From: Stichopus chloronotus
Taxonomy: Eukaryota; Echinodermata; Holothuroidea; Aspidochirotida; Stichopodidae
DNA length: 64,000 nucleotides
Direction: 5' to 3'
NCBI GenBank assembly: GCA_021234535.1
Contig: CM037838.1
Coordinates: 24,715,969 to 24,779,968 of the forward strand
The notes under the pieces were generated by a model that did no database searches, was not told where the DNA came from, and saw only the letters and a list, made by a program, of their open reading frames with translations. The position numbers and the translations under genes were made by a program. Positions within the stretch are counted from its first letter, which is position 1. The number at the start of each line of letters is the position of its first letter. Shown here piece after piece: positions 11,301 through 26,300 of the stretch.

Positions 11301-14300
11301 TACTTGGTTTGAACGATGTCATGTACTGCTGCCTACATGTATAAAATTAAATTTGGAGCAGGAATTATGGTATAGACAATGTTGAGTTTCATACAAAAAA
11401 AACATGACATTCAGGCACATTTTTTTTTAATAGCTTTAAAAACTCCACATGAGCCATGACTCCAGGGAAGATTGAGTCGGATCGCTACTCCGGGGCCAGG
11501 GGTCGCAAACCCGAAGTGACATACTCTCGTATATAATGCTACAAAACTGGAAGGAAATGCAAAATAAGTAGCACAATGAAACAAGGTATTTAACATTCGA
11601 AGGTGGCGTGACATGACAATGGCATTTTGAGGCATTAGCTGTATTAATCACGGAGAATCTTGAAATTAGCTGCAAATTGTATCAAACATTTACCATTTTA
11701 AAAGCCTAATTCCTGTCTTCATTAATTAAACTTTAGGAAATTTGAACAACTTGTAACTTCAGCGAAGGGACTCTGACCTGTCAAATTTTATACATTTTGT
11801 TTTCTTAATATTCATTTCAAGGATGATGCAGAACGTGATATGACTTGCAGGATGCATTTTGGAAGTGAATACGGTCTTGTTTAAAAATATTGATATCATT
11901 TACCAATGTGTGAAAAGGAAGGCAAGTAATTTAGAGACAGAATATACAAGGTAACAAAAGAAATAGTGACATTGTGCAACACACATCAAAATTTTTGCAT
12001 AGGTTCAATCAGTTCTGCCAAAATCTTCAAAGTTTGAAAAGGCATGTTAGTAAGAATGGTAAAAGACACAAAAGCAGTGCCAACAACTTCACCATTTCAC
12101 TGGTTCACTCTCCAACTTCAGAGTAAAGCAAGATTTTCTTTAGTTCCACGACCTTTAGTAGGACGTGCTACCCACTAATGATGCACTGCAACAGCTGCTA
12201 GCTTAATATTGGTAGTGCATTCAGTGGCTACTGCCCAACAAACATACAAGCAAACAAACAAACAAGGCATCAGCTGAAGAATAACTAAATTACCTAAGAC
12301 AAAGTTGACTTACCACATTGCATACATTTCCTTGTAAGCCATGTCCAGTACATTCAACACATAGCTGTTATTGTCCATTGACGGCAGCTGTTGGCTGTCC
12401 GAAGGGGAAGAAAGCTGAGAAGTGAGCGACATCATCGAGGTGGTGGAAGAGGACGGACTCGCGATGCTGATAAGATGCGGAAACTGCCGAACCAAGTTGC
12501 CATCTTGGCAGTCACTTGGGATGGGGGGCCTTGTGGGAGCCTTCTCCATCTGTCGCCACATGGCGGCTGGGGTTGACGGGGATCCTCCTTTGTCCGGTGG
12601 TCTATCTACAGGTACAGCTATAGAACTTGATTTTGGAAGATCTGTCCTACTTTGCTCAAGATTGTTGCCCACATGGGGAGGTTTCTCTCTGACGCCTTTG
12701 AGAAGCGGCGACGTTGTTCTTGATGGTTTCATCATCTCTACATCTCCATCGTTCGCCGCGGAGATGTCTGGTACTGACGCAGTGTCCATATTTACGTCCT
12801 CTTCACTTCCTTGAATGGCAACATTTGAAAGAGAGGTCACAGTCTGAGGATCAACTACAGAGGTAGGATCGGCTACAGAGGGAGCGGCTACAGAGGGATG
12901 GGCTACAGAGGGACGGGCTACAGAGGGACGGGCTACAGAGGGATGGGATAATTCTGTAGCAGTGGTACTCTTTGGTATCACTACAGATTGTTTTGATTTC
13001 CAGCAACTCCTGTTCAGTTTGATTTTCCTTCCGGCAGTCACAGAGGCCTCTGATTTACGTTCTGCGATTTTCTTAGTCCTTGGTGAACGAGAAACTGTTT
13101 TGACTGTCTGCACCTTAGCAACAGCATTGGTTACTTGGCTCCTACAAGAGCTTTGTTTCACATTTGAAGTTTTGGCTTCTGCCTTGGATTCACTAGGATA
13201 TTTTGTGGATGCCTGCACCGAGTTCAGCTGCTGTAGGTGACCGTTCAGTCTCGTAATCGGGACGTCCAAACTGCCGTCGTAACTGAATCCCCCAGGAAAC
13301 GATGAGAAACGAGCAAAGGGAAGACAATTGAGATGACATCAAAGTAACTACATATTTCATATATCGGCAACTACACATGTACAAAAGTAATAATGTTGCA
13401 CACATTTTGTCATGTGACACGAATTGCTAACTTATTTACGTATTATTTCTTTGTCTCTCTTCAATTGTCTCACGTACAATGAAGATTAATTTTCACGTCA
13501 TAATTTTACTCACAGAATAATGACTATAATATTACATCATTTACATGCTCATTCATGAAAGGTCAGTGCTTTGTTCTTTCACATCTGTGGTGCCAACGTT
13601 AGCTTCAACCAATCAAAAGTTTTGCGTTTCTGATAAACATCAGTACCCTTCTCTTTGTAAATAAGTTTAAGTCTTTTATTTTGGTATGACAGCTTTATTC
13701 CTTCAATGTTGGCAGCATGCCAGAGTCATGCCATTGTAACATGAATAAAACATGAAAACATGAATACTTCTGGTGAAGCATAAGGAGCAAAAGATTTATT
13801 TTTGCATCACAGGTATGTTAGTAAAGTCAAAAACATGCAACAATCTATAAGTGTGTTAATAACATCAAACACATATGACAGTAATGCTTATATTTATTCA
13901 GGAGAAGGAACAAAACAAAATAAAAAACACATTACAATTCTCTGAGGCTACAATTTGATTTCATACTTTGAAAAATGAAAAAAAAAACATAATTTATTTT
14001 ATTACAAAGAACTTCACTTCAAATTTGATCCCATCATTTTGAATGCTAACAGCACAAATTTGTCTCTCCAAAAAGCATGCATATGTAATCAAACTTGACA
14101 AGATTGAGTAAAAGGGACACTTAAAGAAAAACAGAGAGAGCAATGATGAGAGCGATGTGCGATGTTAAACTAACGGACAAAAAGACATACTGGAGACTTG
14201 ATGTCTAGTTGCGAGTGAATGAACCAAGAAAGCATAGAGGACTTAAGATGCTGAAGAGACAGGGAGAGTGAGGTAAATTTGAACCCCCTGCATGGGATAC

Positions 14301-17300
14301 AACAGTGGATCAAGACTGGATTGATTAATTGATTCAAAAGTCATGAAATAATCCTGAAAAAAACAGACATTTGATGGAGACTTACGAAGAATGACTTCTG
14401 AGGTGATTCAAAAACTCTAGCGCATCCTGTAGTAGCTCCTCTGTAATCTTCACATTAGCACCAAGACCTGATGACAGAATAGAAATGCAATCAAATTAAA
14501 AAATAAATCAACCAATCTATAAGCAAATCAGTAAAATATATACAACACTCCTGAAGGCAAGGAATGTTCTCCTATACTGTTCTGGTTATTAATTTGGAAT
14601 GTTACATGAAGATTGAATTATGCACGAAAATTAAAGAAGGAAAGTGCTCAGATCAAATTCTTGGAGATGGCATTTTCACTTTCATCCTGATTATTAATTT
14701 ACAACTAACTCTATCTACTATGACCTGCTGCTGCTTATGAAATGTATCATAACGGCCTAAAAATGATTTGCATATGAGTCTAACGACTCATTGACAATAA
14801 TATCGATTACCACGGAGAAATACTATCAACTGTTGTTTCGATTGCTTGAATAAATATTGTGATTAAGTCTTCTCTTTACTCTTTACCTGCATTCACGGAC
14901 ATAATCATATAGCACTTGTTCGAAAGTGGAGTGGTTTTGCTAGGATATATCACTGTACGTATGGCAAAGGTACTCAAACAAATTTTCACATTAACTCCGA
15001 TGAAACCATAATTGATCGCTAGGACGATGAACGATTTACTGCTGAAATCTATTCTGAATGAAATAGTACACAACCAAAAGAAGAGGACAATGGCAAATAA
15101 AAAAAAAAAATGAAGATATGTATTTGGTACTCTTTGTCCTGGGAACCTGGGTGTCCAGGGACCTGAAAGATGAAGTCAGGACCTGGTTTTGGAATTGCTA
15201 GATAGATATTAAGTTTTTCACTCTCATGACATTGTGCATGTGCCAAAGTTCATCATGCATGTCGTAACTGAGGATGCTCCATTGTTATGCTTGTCTCCTA
15301 CTATACATAGTCTTATATAAAAATGCAAGGCAAAATGCCATATTATGACATCACAATCACATTATGACATCACAATGAACATACAGTCTAACAGAAGTTA
15401 TATCATGGGCACCCCGGATAAACGGCCAACCATGCATTGTGGGTATCCAGGTCCAAGCAGTGGATCCGATGCAAACACTGGTATTAGGTGGTTTTACTAC
15501 ACAGATATTCTGTGGAATATGCCTTCCTCAAGTTAACTGCTGAAGTCTTGATAATGTACAGCTTGTTGGGCACTAACTACACATTCCTGGCATAACAAAT
15601 GTAATTATCCATTCTTTCTGCTGAGGGGCTTTCAATATGTATGCTACACAAAAGGGAGTCCTTCAAAACAGTTTGTAAGAAATTGATTGAAAACATACAA
15701 TATGACAAAAGAAAATGTATCAGAAGTCTTTTTTTTCACATTCCTAAACACTACTTCTAACAAAATTTCTTAATCATAACTTTACCACCACATATGCTTT
15801 ACTTCTAATTGCAACATATAGTTGAAAAAGAGTGATAAGTTTATGAGAATGTTAATGTTAACTGTTTTCGTGCAACTCTAACAATACAATGGTTGTTCAA
15901 TATATGCAGAAAGCTACAGGTCTGACATTATAGAAATGTAACTCTCACCTTTATTTACTTTGTAGAATACCCTGATTTTTTCAAAGTTGAGTTTGGCAGA
16001 CCTGTTACATATCTGGCCAAAAACTGCTATCCAATGTCTGCAAGAGAGAGAGAAAGAAAGAAAGAAATCTGAGTTGATTTTCTCTCCAAGTTATTCAGAG
16101 ATGTTCTTCGGCAGCAATTAATACTAAGGGCTGATATTAATTACAGTGATGACTTAAGTCTGCTGTGTACTGTTCTGTCCTAAAAAGAATAGGCCAGAGA
16201 GCGTTCAAAATATTCTCATAAAATCCACGAAAGCATGGAACAAGACACCAGCGACTCTCACATCCGCTCTGAGTGTTCACGTATAGACCCCTTCCGGAAT
16301 TGACATCACATAAGAAAAGAAAAGAGCGTCCTCCTTGAGGAAAAAAAAAAAAAACGAACAGTACACATTACTACTCTAAGTGCGAGTGGATCGAACGACA
16401 GAGACGCCGCACGGGCAGACCGTGCGCGTGATGAATTTAGTAGCCTATCCTCAAGCAGGGCACTTCACTGTACCAGAGTGACATCACATCCGATGGGTCT
16501 ACTAATTTGGATCATTTGAAATCGCCGAAATTTTTTAACAGGACTGAGGCTATGACAGAGCAGTCACACAGAAACGAAAGTGAACAAAACCGTTCTGGTA
16601 CTGTTACGTCAGTGTGAAGTGAATATGAATTATTCGTGAGGTTGTCCTCAAAGTCATTTATCGCAAAATGCATCCCAATTTCTATATTGCTCTGGACTAA
16701 GTTGGTGTTGCTCTTACAGGAATATGCTACATATGATCGTATCTAATGTTTATGGCAAGACTTGCAGCATGGTCTGTACCATTATTCTTAAGTTATGCAA
16801 TTTTCAATTGAAGGATGTGATCAAGTCAAGGAATTAAAAATGTTGGTCTAGGGTGTGTAATTTAAGGATGAGTTGTACATTTTACCTTAACACCAGGCTA
16901 CACAATACGTAGCAGCCACTGAGTACAGCTGTGTGTGACCTGCTCATTTGTCTACCTCCTTAAAGAGAGGGTACTTACTTCTGAATACAGTCTATGATAT
17001 CCAAAAATGCCCATGGTGGTTTCTTCAAAATAATATCCAGCCTACAGTGAAAAGAAAAAATTGAAGATATTGTCTGAACTTTTAATGGATGTCAACAGTT
17101 ACCATACAATTATGAAATGAAGTGGTCAAATTGGTACAAAACGATCAAGGCAATGTGGGATATTTACTTAATTTGAGGAATATACTTAATTTTCAGAATG
17201 CAATACTTTGCACGAAAACAGAGCTTGAATAGGGCTTACGCTCTAAGTTAAACATACCAAGAGAAAATCATGGTAAAATGAAGGAATTTGATTTAAATAT

Positions 17301-20300
17301 TTGGAAAGTTGAAACAAATTAAGCGACAACGTAAAGTTGGACAGAGAACTCACAAGATTTTTTCTTCCAAGGTTACATGCTCAGAAATGTGTGGTACATG
17401 AATATTTGCTATAAAGTTAAATGACTATGAATCATGAGATGTCATCAAACTTACCACAAATTGCCAAAAGCGGCTTTCATTTCCGTCTCCAAAACTACGG
17501 ACAGGGGTCCCCTGAGGATATTCCTAAGGTTGCAGACTACATCATCGACCTAAAACAGAGGCAAAAATTAGAAAAAGTGGAATCTTGAGAGTTTACTCCA
17601 AAGAGTGATCAGATTCTCATCAATAAGACGTTCCTTCCCATGGTTTGACCTTTGACACCAGCCACCTCGAGTCAACAAATCCAGTCAAATGGATGTCAGA
17701 TGATATTACTTTGAAGTGTCTCATGTATTCCGACTGCATATTTTTCACTATTTGAAAGTTTGAAGCAAGTATATTTCAAGTGAGGAAGGGGTGTGGGCAG
17801 CTTACCAGTATCACAAAATCACTGACTTAAGTATCCAAATAGACAATGTCATTACACTCTACTTGTTCCGCAATACGAAGCAAACAAAAAAGCAAACACA
17901 TAGATATAATTTCTCATTTTTGTGACATCCTTGTGAAACTGTCCCACAGTAAATTCTTACCAGACCAGTGATCTCGGATTCAGACATGACTTTCAGTGTC
18001 TTGGGATGGGTCTGATTCCTGAAATTCCCACCTGGAGACTTTGTCGTTGTCTTCACGGATGTTCCCCTCTGACTGCTCTTGGGAGGATGTTTACTCACAT
18101 TCTTGGACAGTTCTTTCAAGCCATCCATTAAATCCTGGAAAAGGAAAGAAGGAGGATTGAATAATTCACGTAAATCAGGAGTTTGCAACAATTATTGATT
18201 TTCAAAGTGTCACAACATTGCACCCAGTCGGATATACGTAATCCCATTTCAGGACTTTTAATAATTGTTTAAGGACTTTAAAACTACTGTTAAAAAGAGA
18301 AAATGTAATCTGCTCATACACTGATTAGTGACATAGAAAAAGTGGTGACAAAGTTGAACATGAGAGATGTTTTTCTGGGACATTTATGTTACTTGCAGCC
18401 CATTTAAAATCGCTCTTAATGATGCAAATGGATATTCATGCCATTTCATGACCTGAGGCCATTTTTTTTCCCTTAAAGTTGGCTAGTTTTCAGTCCTGCA
18501 TTTTAATGCATCAAACTATAAAGACTTTTCTGAATTTTAAGGACCTGTGGAAACCCTGTAATATCATCCTTACAGTTTCAATTGTCACTTGTTCTCACAC
18601 ATGTTATCGTGTGAATCCTTATCTGAAGACACTATGTTCTAAGGCTCTGAGCAATGAATGTCAAAGAACACACAAGTCAGCAGTGCTTCCATTTTCCAAC
18701 TTCTTGTGTGCACTTGCAATGTGGGAAGGGTGCATCAGTTGCTACAGTGCATGATTATCAAGTTTCAAGTTTACTTTTCACCCTCCTTGTAAACAAAATC
18801 AAAATATGATTATAAATATTGGTACAAAGTACAACTAAAATTCAGAAATCTCTAATAAACCATTTTGGGAGTGAAAAGAACAGAAAAAGCAAAGTGAACA
18901 CTTTTTGAGTATGGCCCTTCAAAAAAAAAAAAGGAAACCAAAACAATTAAAGATTACTTTGGAGGGAAAAAAAATGAAGAAAGTAAGAAACGGAAGGCGA
19001 AATGCAAAACGCTCAGTCCCTTCTAAGTTACAGTAATACTATCCAACATTTTATGAGGCAATTACATATTTGGCCTTTGACCTTTTGATCAAAGGAACAG
19101 TTTTGAAACATATGATGTCTCTTACTTTATATAAAGTCTGTTGAAATTTTGTAGACATTCAGTTGCAATACCCCAGAAATTTTTGTTCACAAAATGATGA
19201 TTAAAAAAAATTCAGTGTTAGCGCAAGGCACTTTGCACAGTTTGCATGTGATAAAATAATGCTCAAAATGAACAACAATACTTTCAAAGTGAATGTCTTC
19301 TTTTCCGCTACTTATGACCACCGGGGTTGTGGCTAGACAAATTTTAGTGCCAGGCTCCAAAAAAGGGGACCAAGTCACTTCTGGTGGGGGTTAAGAAGCT
19401 TCAAACAGGAAAAGGGGACGGAGCAGATACCTTTGAGCGACCCTTGTCTTGTAAGCAATGTTATGTGAATGATACTCAAGGAATCTTTGAATGTTAACTC
19501 AAAAGACCACTTCTCAAATCATGTTTTCTACATTTTATAAAGTTAGAGCTAGGCAGTAAGGTATAAACTGACAGCAAGGTACAGGTGAGGAATTACTAGT
19601 CCCAGATGAGGTCTCCTGAAGCTGCCCACAGGGCTACAAGCCTGATTAGCAACTATACTTGGATTGTTCTAACTGTTGATCACATTGTCTCTTTAAATAT
19701 CAGCATACCTCAAAACATTTCCTGCCCTATCAATTTAAAACAAATCATAAACAAACCATTATAATTTCCCTTTGTTTATGCCAGTTAGTCCTAATGGTAA
19801 ATACAATGATATGTGAACTGCTTTCGATTGTAACTACAAGTTTGCACAAATCACTCGGTACCACAACAAAGATACCCTAAAAATTTCAGAAGAACGTGGA
19901 AAATTAAAGGACATCTTTGGTTTTTTTTTGAAAAACATGAACATTGTAGAAAGCTGACACTGTGCATTTATAGACTGAAGGTACCCCCTTTAAAAGTAAT
20001 CACAAACAGTGCATGCTGAACTCTTGACTGTAAATGGTCAGCAATCTGTTTGTCAGTTTTTAAATGCAAAAAATGTCAAGTTCAAAAGTATCAACAAAAC
20101 AAAATGGCAGTGACTAACTGGAAAGCAACAGGGCTTTTACAACTTGCATAAATAAGTACCTCATCATAGCATGCATCTGAATAGATGGAAAATGATTTAA
20201 AACATTGGATCTTTCCGATCCCTGTCCTTATCATTGATTAAAGATGATACTTACATCAAGCTGTGATTTATTTTTTTGAAGTTCACGTGACATAAAACAT

Positions 20301-23300
20301 ACTATTTGGGTAATTGACTGACTTAATCAGAAAAAACCTTTCAACAAATCAATCAAAAACTGACAACTTCACAAACAATTTTCTGCACTTCCATTGTGTC
20401 ATGAAGACACATAAGCTTAATATGCAAATTTGAGATGTCAAGGAAGGGACATTTGATAGGCCTTGTGATATCCTTTATTATTTTAATCTTTACTTCACGG
20501 ACAAAATAGAATTTCATATGACTTGAATGTCTTATTTTGAAATCATGTATTGTCTTCTTTAAAAATATTGATATCTCTTACCAATGTGAAAACCAGTAAT
20601 TAAATAATTAAGAAATGAGATACATCAGCCTTGTAAAGGAGTGTATGAAAAGGTGATGATTTGCTGCCCTAATGTTCTAACTTCCAAGTTAAGTAGCTTG
20701 AGACAGCCTCACCTCGACCTGTGACCCTAAGACTTTCATGTTCACCTTTGGACATTCTCAATTGGTCCATAAAGGAAAAGGAGGTGCCTTATATTCTATA
20801 GTCTTGCTTTTCTAGACCCACTCTTAGCCTCATCAGCACCTACAGTATACGTAAGGTCTATTGCATTACTACTTGCATTGAAACAGACCACAGAATAGTA
20901 TTTGAGGATGTGGCCAGCCCAAGTGTGAATATTTCCTTGGAGACACCAAAGACTTTTCATGGAAGTTTAATACAAAAAAGTGAAACATGTAATGCGACAT
21001 CCGTTGTCCGCATCAAGCCCTCTGTCGGTTCCTTTGGGACTTCTATACCTTCGTCAGTCACATTCGACCTCTGCCTCCACAAATGGCTACAGGTCTAACA
21101 AAAGAAATGCTGACACTGTGCAACACTCCAGATCATCAGTTTTTCATTTTCAACAAACTTTGAATAGCCACCACTTAATCACTCCTAGCGAAGTGTACTT
21201 ACCACTGGCGAGTAGGCATGTATGCTGCTTACGATGGCTTTGTTCCTCAAGCTCATATCTTCTGTGAGCAAAACATTTTCTGTTGACTTCTCTACAATGT
21301 TACAAGAAACAAGGACAGAATATATTACCTCTACATTTAAGGAGGCTATGTCTTGATATAATTTTTTATTCTCTTGGTGGACTGTTACAAGGTATGATGG
21401 CTACTGACTGTCAGGTCTCTTAAATAAAATGCTCAGTGTAATGTGAGAGAAATGTCCAAACTGAACAATGCAATGGCCAGACAAAAAACATGAACTGACA
21501 AATTCTACTGCCAGACACAAAACACAAACTGACAAATTCTACTGCCAGACACAAAACACAAACTGACAAATTCTACTACAAGACACAATACACGAACTGA
21601 TGTATTCTACTGCCAGACACAACACACAAACTGACACATACTACTGCCAGACACAACAGACAAACTGACAAATTCTACTGCCAGGCACAACACACAAACT
21701 GACAAATTCTACTACCAGACACAACACACAAACTGACAAATTCTACTACCAGACACAACACACAAACTGGCAAATTCTACTACCAGACAAAAAACACAAA
21801 CTGACAAATTCCTACCAACAGACACAATGCACAAACTGACAAATTCCTACCAACAGACACAATACACTAACAACACGAAAGTGGGATGAGAGAGAGCAGA
21901 TAGGATGGTCACGACAGACAACAGGAGCAAAATATTCTCCCCACTCCCCCCCCCCCCCTTCGATCCTCTGATGCAATTGAATTATTGACAATATATTGCA
22001 TAATGTTAACACGGTGCCCCCCCCCCCTTTTACATGCACAACCGTCTACGAGGTGACTGATTAATAACTCATCTGATGAATATCTCATGCGGCATCAGTC
22101 TTTTCTGGATAACTCTCTGCAAACCTCACTAGCTCACGGTTATTTTTTGCAGGTAGCGATGACCGTCTACGTAAATATCGCATCTTGGCCATATCAGTAT
22201 CATTCAATGAACATGGGTACATCTGTGGTCACACGAAAACTGAACCATAAACTGGTGGCGTTTGCAGATGGTTACCAAGAAGAAACTGTGTCAGATGAGA
22301 TATCAGAAGGATGACCAAACTCTGTTGGACTTGCAAAATAAATACGTAATCAATCGATATCGGAACAAACTAGAATGAGAGCTGTATATCATAGTACCTC
22401 TGTTTTTGTACTGCAGCAGGCACTGAAGAATTTTGTCATCGTTACTCCTGGTGTAGACTCCTCTATCCTTTTTAGAACACTAGTAGAAACAAGAGGAAGA
22501 AAGGGGAGTAGAAACACCTATAGCGAGGTGATGTTAGACTCGTCACACACCACATGCAAGAGGACAAGGAAGGTTGGAAGACGGACATTTTATTATCTAT
22601 GCTAAAAAATTAATGTGAGAAAAATATTAAGAATGAATTACAGGGGGTAGGGGGAGCGCAGGCCATCACAGTTCATTTTGCAACCAGCAAACAGGCATTA
22701 CAACAGCAAGCAGTGTTCAGGGACTCTCAATCTTTTTTTCACGAATATTTCATCTTATCGTTGTCTTCTTAGATATTATTCATTCATACTGTACTCAGCA
22801 CTGATTTCTCCTCCAGTGAGCAGAGTCCCAGTTTGACAATAGATTCATATTAGGTTTTCTGTTTCACGTTGATTGTTAAATATTAAGATCATACAAAGTA
22901 CTAATGACACCACACATATCACAATGGAGACTCCAAGAAAAAATGACTAGGCAACATACAAAATGTTCTTATAAAGTCCATAACTATAAGAAACTACATG
23001 TCAACGAATTTCAATTTCCTCCAAGTCTTTGTGTATAGATACAGATTGTCTGAAACTGCCAAAAGTTTTGAATGGGCCGACAAAGCATGTGATGTAGAAG
23101 TTGCACAGAAACAAGGGACAACAAAACTATTGTGCAACATTGTGAATTATTCATGAGGCTGTCTCGAACGCTACTTATCGTAAAATGCGTTACTATTGCA
23201 ATAGCTTGTGGACCAAGTGGGTGTTATTTTTATGGGAAAATGGTTTGTATGATCATTATTGAATATTCTCTGCTTGTGACATGTAGTTTGGGATGGTCTG

Positions 23301-26300
23301 TAATACATCTTGAGTATGAGTTTCTTGTTACCTCCTGGATCGACTGGCCCTGGACTCTTGGGTGTTTGTTTATCAGACAGCTGTTGATGAACGTCACTGC
23401 ACTTTTGGCTTTGTTGGACAACGAACCTTTATAGTTCCCACGGACATCCTACCAACAGAAAAGGAAAAAGAGAAGATACTGCACAACATGTGTGCTTCTA
23501 CTATGCAACATATATAGATACCCAGATATATGAGAATACTCAACAATAATGACATACCCATAGCAAAGATATAATGACAAAGAGCACTTAATTCAGACAC
23601 ACCCATGTCTTTCAGAGCAAATTTTGAAGGGTAATTTATGAACTGATCAATTGTGATATGCAGTTATTGACCCCCCAAAGAGGGTGCGTCATGGGTGCAT
23701 AATGTCCTCCACCAAAGAGACGAAAGAGCCTGTCAAATTATGGCTTAAGTGTGTCACATAACTACCCCCTCAATGTCCAATGTTGTTTCCTTAATTTAGC
23801 GGAACTAGTTCTATACGCTTGTTTACAGTAACTCTGGTGCGTCATTATTGTGGCCAGTCAAAAATACAGTTCGATTAGAGTCAATATCTTGCAAACGTGC
23901 TTCCATTGCAAGCCAAAGGCATGCATCAGAGGACACGAATGTTCAACTTACAAAGCGAACATTGACGCACCCTCCTCGGTGGTCGACAGGTGCATCTTTC
24001 AATTGATAGAGGCAATATAAGATGGGATTTGCCGCAGACCTTAGTAAATAAAGTTCCTTTTTTCTTCATAAGATACATGGATTCGCTGCCATCATCCATT
24101 GTACGGACATTCCTCTCTCCTCAAAAGACAAACAAGTGCATTTTCATTCTGTCACTCAGATCTCTGTTCTTTTGGAGTATTAGCAGGAATTACCTGGCAC
24201 TGTATACTATTCATCATCAGGGTCATAGCTGCAGCGAGCAGCACCACCAGCCCCAACCCAGGACTAGTAATTCCCGCATGGCATTTGCGATCAGTTAGCA
24301 GCCTTACTGCCAGAAACTAACTTCACAACATGTAGTATATATGACAGGAAAAGCAGCCTTTTGAGTTAACGTTCAAAGATCTTGCGAGTTCTTTTCAATA
24401 ACAGTGCTTACAAGACAGGGTGCTCCCATGCAGTAAGCCTCTCACCACAAGCAGAAGTGGCTGGTTTCGTCCCTTGGAATCCAGCACTAACATTTGTCTA
24501 GAGACAACCCTGTTCACAGTACATCTGTAGTATACCCTTAACATTCCCAATATAATCCAAGAGGAGGAACTCAGATAAAGTGACCTGGGTCAAGGGTCCA
24601 AAACCGTGCAATTAGTCATTTGCCGAACTGCAAGATGATGACTGCAAATTTGGTGTCCTAAGCAAACTTGTCAAAATCCATCTTAAGTATGCTTTCCTTG
24701 AACTATATCAACATCAGTAGGGATGGGAACGATGTTCCCTCTGTGAGGTTTAGTAGCAGCTAAGGCCCACAAAGGGACACATTTACATAGAATGTCATCA
24801 AGGTTAGACAAAAGAGTACCCCGGTGTCATGGCAAAGACTTTAAAAAGAAATGACAGTATGCTAGATTCTTTATACTTCAACGTGTAAAACCGACGGTGA
24901 AAACATCGATGTTACAAAACAAATAAAAACCCTGGAATAACTTGAAAAAAAAGGGTCTCTACAGTGGTATCTGCAGAGTTTATTGCACATATTTCAGTAA
25001 ACTTACCTTTAAGTCAGAAGGTTTCCCCTCCTGTGAAAACAAAAATGACAACAGGTATCGGTTCTAGTCATCTTAGTACAAGATGTTGACATTGATATAT
25101 TCCACTCATTGGTAACATAGGTTTCCCATGTATCTTCCACTCGCTTTCATGAACAGAGTTCTTCACACTTGTTCAATGACACAACAGTTCCTGCCCATGA
25201 AAACTTCCTCTACAACCTCACCTAACCAACTTATTCAAGGTAGAAGTTGCGAGGTTTAAGTCAGAATTTTTGAACTATTAAAGTGTGGAGTGTACACAGA
25301 TTATTTTTCAATATTATATGTCTTTTTGCAAATTTGCTGAACAACTGACCCTGGCCTCTTTGACAATGTTATTGTGCAGGGACAAGTAACAGACTTTGTA
25401 TATCTAAATATACAACAAGGTCACAACTAACATATGGTCACATTATGTTTTAATTCAGATTTTTAAAATGTCAAAAACTGTCCAAGTGTCCAAAGCTGTA
25501 AAATTGTGTGTAGCACACACACACACATCAAATACTTATCCCTTGTAACCAACTCCACTTACACTTCAGCTGATGTAGATGATACTTTTCGCAATAGTGG
25601 ATTCAATCCTAAATTAAACTGGACTTTGGTCCCCAAAACTAAAAGCATACCTTCAGACAATCTAACTCATGAAGAACAATCCAAGGAAATATCAGGACTG
25701 GTCTGCCCAAACCTGGAGCAAAGAAGATAATCGTCAGAAAAAAAAATGTACATAAAAAGAAAGTCTCCTCTGAGACATTATCACCATCAAAATCACCATC
25801 ATCAATTACCCTACCATTATCATCACAATTATGACAATTGTCACCATCACCCCCATTATCATCACCACCATCATAACCAACATCACAATCATGATCATTG
25901 TCATTAACATCACCAACATCATCACCATCATCATGATCACCATCATAATCATTGTCATTAACATCGTCATCATCACCAACACCACCATCATGATCATCAG
26001 CATCAAAAACATCACCATCATGATCACCATCATAATAATTGTCATTAACATCATCATCATCAACACCGTCACCATCATGATCATCAGCATCATCAACATC
26101 AAAAACACCATCATCATGATCACCATCATAATCATTGTCATTAACATCATCATCGCCAATGCCTAAACCATCATGATAATCACCACCATATCATCACCAA
26201 CATGATCAGCAGCATCACCAACATCATCATCATCACCAACAATACCATCCTGATGACCATCACTATCATCACAACAATCAGCAACATCATCACCACCATC

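Noticed and set aside
12391..13240. Plus-strand ORFs of 61-130 residues
   Set aside because: Antisense shadows of SWT1 exon 15, which has consistent splice phases on both sides.
20255..20281. Possible extra tiny SWT1 exon before GTAAGT near 20254
   Set aside because: It would be only six bases after the nearest AG, and the flanking exons already join in phase.
25806..26166. Met/Ile-rich ORFs on both strands
   Set aside because: They are direct translations of the ATC/CAT trinucleotide array inside an SWT1 intron.
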